Origin: an uncultured Succinivibrio sp.
GTDB lineage: Bacteria; Pseudomonadota; Gammaproteobacteria; Enterobacterales; Succinivibrionaceae
Direction: 5' to 3'
NCBI GenBank assembly: GCA_902772715.1
Contig: CACYBT010000292.1
Location: 1 to 10,748 of the forward strand
Length of the DNA: 10,748 bases
Both the position numbers and the translations under genes were made by a program. Positions 6,799-10,748 of this stretch are shown one piece after another. Position 1 is the first letter of the stretch. Each line of letters starts with the position of its first letter. Under the pieces are notes generated by a model. It was given only the letters and a program-made list of their open reading frames with translations, was not told the origin of the DNA and did not search any database.

Positions 6799-7035
6799 AT
6801 GTCCAGAGTTTGCCAAGTTACGGGCAAGCGCCCACAGGTGGGAAATCATCGTTCCCATGCTAAGAATGCGGCTAAACGTCGTTTTCTTCCTAATTTGAAG
6901 TATCACCGTTTCTGGGTTGAGAGTGAAGGTCGTTTTGTAAGACTTCGCTTGACAACCAAAGGTATGCGTATCATAGATAAGTGCGGTATTGACGCTGTAC
7001 TTGCTGATATGCGTGCATCTGGTGCTAAGATCTAA
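6799..7035 (+). CDS. rpmB: 50S ribosomal protein L28
   Basis: L28 (bL28) is a small basic protein of the large ribosomal subunit. The 78 residues are co-linear with E. coli L28 over the whole length: MSRVCQVTGKRP at the start, KRRFLPNL (26-33), HRFWVESE (36-43), then RLTTKGMRIIDKCGID (50-65). GGAG lies 11 bases before the ATG, a rather long spacing, but the N-terminus matches the family exactly so the start is secure. rpmG follows after 11 bases, forming the usual rpmB-rpmG operon, served by the promoter at 6680-6709 and closed by the terminator at 7242-7271. Confidence 0.98.
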   Translation: MSRVCQVTGKRPQVGNHRSHAKNAAKRRFLPNLKYHRFWVESEGRFVRLRLTTKGMRIIDKCGIDAVLADMRASGAKI

Positions 7036-7046
7036 AGGAGTCTAAA

Positions 7047-7217
7047 ATGGCTAAAAAAGGTGGTCGTGAGAAGATCCGTTTAAATTCTACTGCAGGTACA
7101 GGTCATTTTTATACTACTGACAAGAACCGTCGTACCACTCCTGGTAAGATGGAAATGATGAAGTATGATCCTGTTGTTCGTCAGCATGTTTTATATAAAG
7201 AGGGCAAAATTAAATAG
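7047..7217 (+). CDS. rpmG: 50S ribosomal protein L33
   Basis: L33 (bL33) is a very small protein of the large ribosomal subunit. The 56-residue product reads MAKKGGREKIRLNSTAGTGH, then FYTTDKN (21-27), and ends with DPVVRQHVLYKEGKIK. It aligns with E. coli L33 (55 residues) apart from one extra residue near the start. It contains no cysteine, so it is the zinc-independent (C-minus) form, unlike paralogues with CxxC pairs. AAAGGAG lies seven bases before the ATG and overlaps the region just after the rpmB stop, so translation is probably linked. A strong terminator follows 24 bases after the stop. Confidence 0.97.
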   Translation: MAKKGGREKIRLNSTAGTGHFYTTDKNRRTTPGKMEMMKYDPVVRQHVLYKEGKIK

Positions 7218-7241
7218 TTTGCTTTTCTTTAGAGAAGATTC

Positions 7242-7271
7242 AAAATCCAGTTTTATGCTGGATTTTTTTTT
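7242..7271 (+). terminator. Intrinsic terminator of rpmB-rpmG
   Basis: AAAATCCAG (7242-7250) pairs perfectly with CTGGATTTT (7258-7266) around a 7-base loop, and T runs from 7263 to 7271. This is the clearest terminator in the window. Confidence 0.9.
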
Positions 7272-7284
7272 ACTGTGAAAGAGA

Positions 7285-7410
7285 ATGAGTAATATTTCTT
7301 TTTTGGTTTTAAGTTATTTAAATCTTGTCAGACTTGAAAGTACGGTTGTTGTTTTACGATCTCCGCTTATCCTAAGCCTGACAGACTATGCTGGCCGTTA
7401 TTCTCCATAA
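7285..7410 (+). CDS. Possible small hydrophobic ORF, unrecognised
   Basis: An open frame of 41 codons (ATG 7285, TAA at 7408-7410) fills most of the gap between the rpmG terminator and the convergent HIT gene. The product starts MSNISFLVLSYLNLVRLES and remains rich in Leu, Val and Ser, ending in DYAGRYSP. No family is recognised. The only ribosome-binding hint is GAAAGAGA immediately before the ATG, which is poorly spaced, and no promoter was found after the terminator. It is more likely a chance ORF than a gene. The 7218-7424 interval otherwise holds only the terminator and a 6-base inverted repeat (TGTCAG/CTGACA). Confidence 0.15.
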   Translation: MSNISFLVLSYLNLVRLESTVVVLRSPLILSLTDYAGRYSP

Positions 7411-7424
7411 AACCACGGTTAGGT

Positions 7425-7856
7425 TTATTTCCCAAGTTCCTGTTTGAAGATGGCGATTATCTCTTTGTATTCCTCATCAGTTAGGTATTTTGGATCAGCA
7501 TCAGAAAAAGGTCCGTTCCAGTTAGGTCCCCCAATATATTTCGGTACAACATGGATGTGTAAATGTTTTACTGTATCTGCATAGGAACCATAGTTAATTT
7601 TATCAGGGTTGAAAGCGTGATGAATAGCATTGGCAACCAGCATAAGTTCTTTATTAAAATCGTTGAGTTCTTTTTCACTAAGATCTGTAAGATCGGTTGC
7701 GTGTCCATCATATGCTAGAATGCAACGACCACGATTTTTCTGATCGCGGAATAGATAGAGTTTAGAATGTTCAAAATCACAAATGTGAATCATAAGACTA
7801 TCACGGTGAGCACAAATCTCGTCGCAATACATGCAACCTTCTTTTTTTTCAATCAT
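7425..7856 (-). CDS. HIT-family nucleotide hydrolase/transferase
   Basis: HIT proteins cleave nucleoside phosphate bonds, for example in diadenosine polyphosphates or AMP-amidates. The 143-residue protein has the histidine triad HLHIHVV at 98-104, with His100 as the expected nucleophile. Near its N-terminus lies CMYC (8-11), followed by Cys15, which may take part in zinc binding as in HIT proteins that begin with a CxxC. It is longer than E. coli HinT (119 residues), and the C-terminal part after the triad (YIGGPNWNGPF) is unlike HinT, so no gene symbol is given. The ATG is preceded by AAGGA nine bases upstream. It stands alone: the neighbour upstream on the same strand, the CobW-type gene, ends about 240 bases away behind a hairpin. 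The family is sure; the physiological substrate is unknown. Confidence 0.88.
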   Translation of the reverse strand: MIEKKEGCMYCDEICAHRDSLMIHICDFEHSKLYLFRDQKNRGRCILAYDGHATDLTDLSEKELNDFNKELMLVANAIHHAFNPDKINYGSYADTVKHLHIHVVPKYIGGPNWNGPFSDADPKYLTDEEYKEIIAIFKQELGK

Positions 7857-8051
7857 GGTTAATCATCCTTATTTTGTATGTAACAAATCGTCAAAATGCA
7901 CGAGGAAACTTATCTAGATACATTTAAAACACCATATATTGATGTATTTAATAAGTAATTGTGAATTTTAATACATATAAAAGTTACTTTCTTGCTCTTA
8001 GATCGTATTTTTTAGCAAAATTAAATTGATTTTTAAAGATGGAACGGATTA
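7857..8051. other. AT-rich intergenic region upstream of the HIT gene
   Basis: This stretch should contain the HIT gene promoter on the - strand. Several AT-rich hexamers resemble -10 boxes, but no -35/-10 pair at 16-18 bases could be chosen with confidence. A TTGACG on the - strand lies too near the start codon to be its -35. No small gene was seen. Confidence 0.4.
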
Positions 8052-8079
8052 AGACTATCTTTGTTTTAAAGGATAGTCT
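8052..8079 (-). terminator. Hairpin after the CobW-type gene, possible terminator
   Basis: AGACTATC (8052-8059) and GATAGTCT (8072-8079) form a perfect 8-base-pair stem, extended inward by TTT/AAA with one bulged G and closed by a 5-base loop. It begins 17 bases past the stop codon of the - strand gene. The downstream - strand sequence (TAATCC) lacks a proper U-run, so it may be a message-end stabiliser rather than an efficient terminator. Confidence 0.45.
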
Positions 8080-8095
8080 AAGAGGCAGTTTATGT

Positions 8096-9244
8096 TTAAT
8101 AATCTTCATCACTCCTTTCGATATCATCAATCATTTGCTGATAATAACTCAAGGATGCCTCATCAGGATTATTGATAACACGGTTAAGCATGAGTTCAAT
8201 CTGTTCTAAAACACTTTTTCTGCAGATGATAACTAGTTGTGATTTGCGCTCAGTATTAGGCCACTCGTGTAATTCTGAGAGTGGGTATAGATTACCCTGT
8301 ACACCGTGTATTACAATCGGTTTGTCCTGACCCTTGAGATTAAGTATCCCCTTGATTCTTAATATTGAGTCACCATATTGCTCTTGAACGTCTGATATAG
8401 CAGCTAGTAGTGCTAATGGTTCGATAGGTTCATTAAATTCCAGACTGAAGGAATCAATATCAGAGTGGGCGATGATTTTGGGTTTAGAAATGCCGATGGC
8501 TCCGTTAACAGATGCTAGACGAAATGAAGAGGCTATATTTCGAACCTGAGATTTAGTTTTAAGCCAGGCGCTAACTCTTTTGTTATAGGAATCGTGATCG
8601 TTTTTATAAGGACCTATATCAAAAAGAATTTTTGGGGTTATTTTTCCTTTGACAACAGGAAAAACCTTAGCAGCAGGATTGATTTCCGCAGTAATGTCAT
8701 AAATGGCCTCAATTTCTCCGGCCTCAATCAGGTCTGTTTTACTGATAATCACAAGATCAGCAAGAGCAATCTGTTTAACAGCCTCATACTGCTTTTTTAG
8801 CTGTTCACGAACAAACATACCATCTAAAACTGTGACGGTACCATCATGATAATAATGCTCTAAAAGAAATTCATCATTATTGAGGGTAGCAATAACACCT
8901 GCAGGATCAGCAAGACCGGTCGTTTCAATTATGACCCTTCTGAATGACGGTAAGTCACCTCTTTTAGCTTTAATATAGTTGGTGACCAAACTTTTAACAA
9001 GCTCCCCTTGTAGTGAACAGCAGATACATCCAGATGATAACAGGACAACTGAGGAGTCTACAGACTCAACTAGTTCGTGGTCAAGACCGACGTCACCAAA
9101 CTCATTAATAAGTACCAAGGTATCTTTGAACTCTGGAGAATTTACCCAATGATTCAAAAGGGTAGTCTTTCCGCTACCCAAAAAGCCTGTAATAATATTA
9201 ACCGGTATTTTTTTTTCTTCGTCAATTTGTGATTCTTCTGACAT
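8096..9244 (-). CDS. CobW/COG0523-family GTPase (putative metallochaperone)
   Basis: COG0523 proteins are G3E GTPases that bind metals and are thought to deliver or manage zinc, cobalt or other metals. The 382 residues contain Walker A GFLGSGKTT (20-28), INEFG (46-50), the family metal-binding CxCC as CICC (73-76), ETTGLADP (107-114) and the guanine-specifying SKTD (168-171, from the usual NKxD). A C-terminal CobW_C domain occupies about 260-365, and the protein ends in an acidic tail (SDEDY). There is no His-rich metal loop. It resembles E. coli YjiA in outline but is longer. The start ATG lies nine bases after the pldB stop, with GGAG inside the last pldB codons, so the two are co-transcribed and probably translationally coupled. 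No Zur-type operator was recognised, and the metal cannot be read from the sequence. Confidence 0.88.
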   Translation of the reverse strand: MSEESQIDEEKKIPVNIITGFLGSGKTTLLNHWVNSPEFKDTLVLINEFGDVGLDHELVESVDSSVVLLSSGCICCSLQGELVKSLVTNYIKAKRGDLPSFRRVIIETTGLADPAGVIATLNNDEFLLEHYYHDGTVTVLDGMFVREQLKKQYEAVKQIALADLVIISKTDLIEAGEIEAIYDITAEINPAAKVFPVVKGKITPKILFDIGPYKNDHDSYNKRVSAWLKTKSQVRNIASSFRLASVNGAIGISKPKIIAHSDIDSFSLEFNEPIEPLALLAAISDVQEQYGDSILRIKGILNLKGQDKPIVIHGVQGNLYPLSELHEWPNTERKSQLVIICRKSVLEQIELMLNRVINNPDEASLSYYQQMIDDIERSDEDY

Positions 9245-9253
9245 TTAATTATT

Positions 9254-10267
9254 TTACTCCGTAAATAAAAAATTTAGAGCCTTAGCCAAAGTTTCAATTC
9301 TATATTCGTCACTTTCATTGATTACATCATGAAAGGCACCTTTAATGATCTCAAATTGAGGAGGTACCTTATCTTTTTGGTGGTCTAAAAAGAATTTTTG
9401 ACAGGTTTTCGTGTCTACGACCCTGTCATTTTCAGAACTTTGCGTATAGATCGGGAGTGTGAATTCAAAACTGTCGTGCAGCATTTCTAACTGTTTGCGC
9501 ATGGCTTCACGCACAAAACGGTAAGTAGGACCTCCTATGGTTAAATCAGGATGATTTTTAAAGTACTCATGATAGTATGTGAATCTTTCTTTGTCATGGG
9601 AATGATGATTGTTGTCAAATTCAAGAGGTTTATATTCCCTGCCGTGTGGAGTATAAAGATTTTGAGTAAAAGAAAGTGTCCCAAAGATCATGATGAAAAC
9701 CGACAGTATAAACTTTGGCAGTTTAAAATAAGGCCACAGATATGGTGAAATTAGGGCTGCCCTCTTTGGTTTGTTCGTTCCGTTCTTGATGATATCCAAA
9801 CTGACAAGACCACCTAGTGAAAATGCTAAAAGCTTATAATTATGAATATTCATGGCATTTAACACAAAGGTAACGTCAGATGTCAGATCCTCAAATTTAT
9901 GCAGATGGCATTTTTGACGATCTTCAAGAATTCTTGTTGATTGTGCCTGTCCTCTGGCAAAAATAACTACAGCTCCAATTTTTAGCAACGATAAGGTGTA
10001 GAAAAATTCGGCAAACTTATGTCCGATTTCTCCACGACCAGGGATGATTACCAGAAAATCCCTAGGATTGTTTACTATCAGTTTGACAGCAGTAAGTGTA
10101 TAACCTTCATTGTTAACAAATGAGAGGTGCTCCGTTTGTTCCTGATAGAAACATTCGATTTCCTCTCGTTTTTCTTTCAGAGTTGCAGTGTCAATAAAAG
10201 CATCAATAAATGTTGTCATAATAAATATTGGCAGACTCACTACAGTCTCTACCGTAAAGTGCCGCAC
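9254..10267 (-). CDS. pldB: Lysophospholipase L2 (PldB), alpha/beta hydrolase
   Basis: PldB removes the remaining acyl chain from lysophospholipids at the inner membrane. The 337-residue product (E. coli 340) keeps PGRGE (76-80), the ARGQAQS stretch (104-110), the nucleophile elbow AFSLGG (148-153, Ser150; Ala replaces the first Gly of GXSXG, as in E. coli PldB), the family block IGGPTYRFVREAM (244-256), the acid-residue region SENDRVVD (278-285) and GAFHD with His313. A hydrophobic stretch (187-201) lies in the cap region. The start at 10267 is GTG, preceded by AAAAGGAG at short spacing. An ATG at 10219 (residue 17) would match the E. coli N-terminal length better but has no ribosome-binding site. 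It is followed directly by the CobW-type gene. Confidence 0.88.
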   Translation of the reverse strand: MRHFTVETVVSLPIFIMTTFIDAFIDTATLKEKREEIECFYQEQTEHLSFVNNEGYTLTAVKLIVNNPRDFLVIIPGRGEIGHKFAEFFYTLSLLKIGAVVIFARGQAQSTRILEDRQKCHLHKFEDLTSDVTFVLNAMNIHNYKLLAFSLGGLVSLDIIKNGTNKPKRAALISPYLWPYFKLPKFILSVFIMIFGTLSFTQNLYTPHGREYKPLEFDNNHHSHDKERFTYYHEYFKNHPDLTIGGPTYRFVREAMRKQLEMLHDSFEFTLPIYTQSSENDRVVDTKTCQKFFLDHQKDKVPPQFEIIKGAFHDVINESDEYRIETLAKALNFLFTE

Positions 10268-10276
10268 TCTCTCCTT

Positions 10277-10456
10277 TTAATGATCGTTTAAAAGAATTTC
10301 TGTCAATGCTGAAACTTCATCTGCTAAAGCAGTGTCTTTGAAAATTTCCACTGCTTTTGGTGTTCTTAACACTATATCAATACCGCAAGGCTGGTTTAAC
10401 TCTGTTTTAGGACCACAGATTACAGCAACGTCAACAGATAACCTATATTTATTAGG
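10277..10456 (-). pseudogene. Start-less 59-codon open frame, probable 3' remnant of a gene upstream of pldB
   Basis: On the - strand a frame opens right after a TGA (10457-10459) and runs 59 codons to a TAA nine bases before the pldB start. It has no ATG, GTG or TTG in its first 28 codons. The translation looks protein-like: LSVDVAVICGPKTELNQP early, then GIDIVLRTPKAVEIF, ending in ALADEVSALTEILLNDH. The tight spacing to pldB is typical of an operon neighbour, so this is probably the preserved end of a gene whose 5' part has decayed or been deleted. No frame upstream continues it. An alternative is a very short product from the GTG codons at residues 29 or 35. The family was not recognised. 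Confidence 0.45.
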
Positions 10457-10748
10457 TCACGTTACCTATACAGAATTTAGGCTACCTCACACGTAATTGC
10501 AATGTTTATGTATTGCATGCCACAACATGGCTTTAATCGTTTTGAGTGTAGAACTGTTCTTCAGCAATCTACAGATCTGAAATCATAGCATTGTTAGGAT
10601 TAAACAGAATAAAAAAAATAATTTTTTTTGTAAAGATAGAGGCAAATGGCGCCATCTATGTTACACATAATATAGGGAGAATATACAAGGGTATTGATTA
10701 TTTGCGGCGGTATATATTAGTAACGTTTGGCACGGTTTTTATATGCTC
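10457..10748. other. AT-rich non-coding right end with short palindromes
   Basis: All frames are broken by frequent stops. The longest + frame seen (ATG at 10503) has only 28 codons. Short dyads are plentiful: alternating ACCTA/TAGGT units (10441-10445, 10453-10457, 10464-10468), TGCAAT/ATTGCA (10498-10503 with 10512-10517), an A8-TAA-T8 block (10611-10629) and the 10-base palindrome ATGGCGCCAT (10646-10655). The region probably holds the promoter of the pldB operon and may be the site where an upstream gene was lost. Confidence 0.5.
10606..10634 (-). promoter_or_regulatory. Candidate promoter of the pldB operon
   Basis: On the - strand TTTACA (10629-10634) and TATTCT (10606-10611) are separated by 17 bases. 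The spacer is the A8-TAA-T8 tract, which would be strongly AT-rich and probably bent. This would give a transcript with roughly 330 bases before pldB, passing through the start-less ORF. The match is only partial and such sequences are common in AT-rich DNA. Confidence 0.3.

Noticed and set aside
10217..10219. ATG at residue 17 of PldB as the start
   Set aside because: It would fit the E. coli length better, but there is no ribosome-binding sequence before it, whereas GTG 10267 follows AAAAGGAG. Kept as an alternative in the pldB entry.
1..10748. tRNA, rRNA, CRISPR array, insertion sequence, toxin-antitoxin pair or defence system
   Set aside because: No regularly spaced repeats, cloverleaf-like segments, transposase motifs or defence-type domains were seen; all large ORFs are housekeeping families.

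Overview
The window looks like an ordinary, AT-rich stretch of a gammaproteobacterial chromosome. NudE, ArgH, Dut, CoaBC, L28, L33 and PldB all resemble their Escherichia coli counterparts closely from memory. The low GC content and gene mix would suit an anaerobic gut lineage such as Succinivibrionaceae, but that placement is inference and cannot be proved here. No rRNA, tRNA, CRISPR array, insertion sequence or phage gene was seen.

Layout, left to right. Positions 1-335 hold no convincing gene but contain several inverted repeats upstream of nudE, an ADP-sugar/dinucleotide Nudix hydrolase on the + strand. A probable terminator separates nudE from argF-argG, which are 18 bases apart. argH follows after a gap of about 124 bases that contains a hairpin. 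Together argF, argG and argH encode the last three steps of arginine synthesis (ornithine to citrulline to argininosuccinate to arginine). argH converges on dut with only two bases between the stop codons.

On the - strand coaBC and dut abut exactly (stop TAA followed at once by ATG). Divergent from them, on the + strand, are the ribosomal protein genes rpmB and rpmG, ending in a clear intrinsic terminator. A coaBC-dut pair next to rpmB-rpmG is also the enterobacterial arrangement, except that radC (between them there) and slmA (after dut there) are absent at those places here.

The right part is all on the - strand: a HIT-family nucleotide hydrolase, a COG0523/CobW-type metallochaperone GTPase, and pldB (lysophospholipase L2) immediately upstream of it. 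A 59-codon open frame without a start codon ends 9 bases before pldB. It looks like the decayed 3' end of another gene of the same operon. The last 300 bases are AT-rich, non-coding as far as can be seen, and carry several short palindromes.

No undescribed multi-gene system is evident. The items most worth a second look are the start-less ORF before pldB, the cluster of dyads before nudE, the palindromes over the coaBC start region, the hairpin inside the 3' end of dut, and the unusual motif variants in ArgF.
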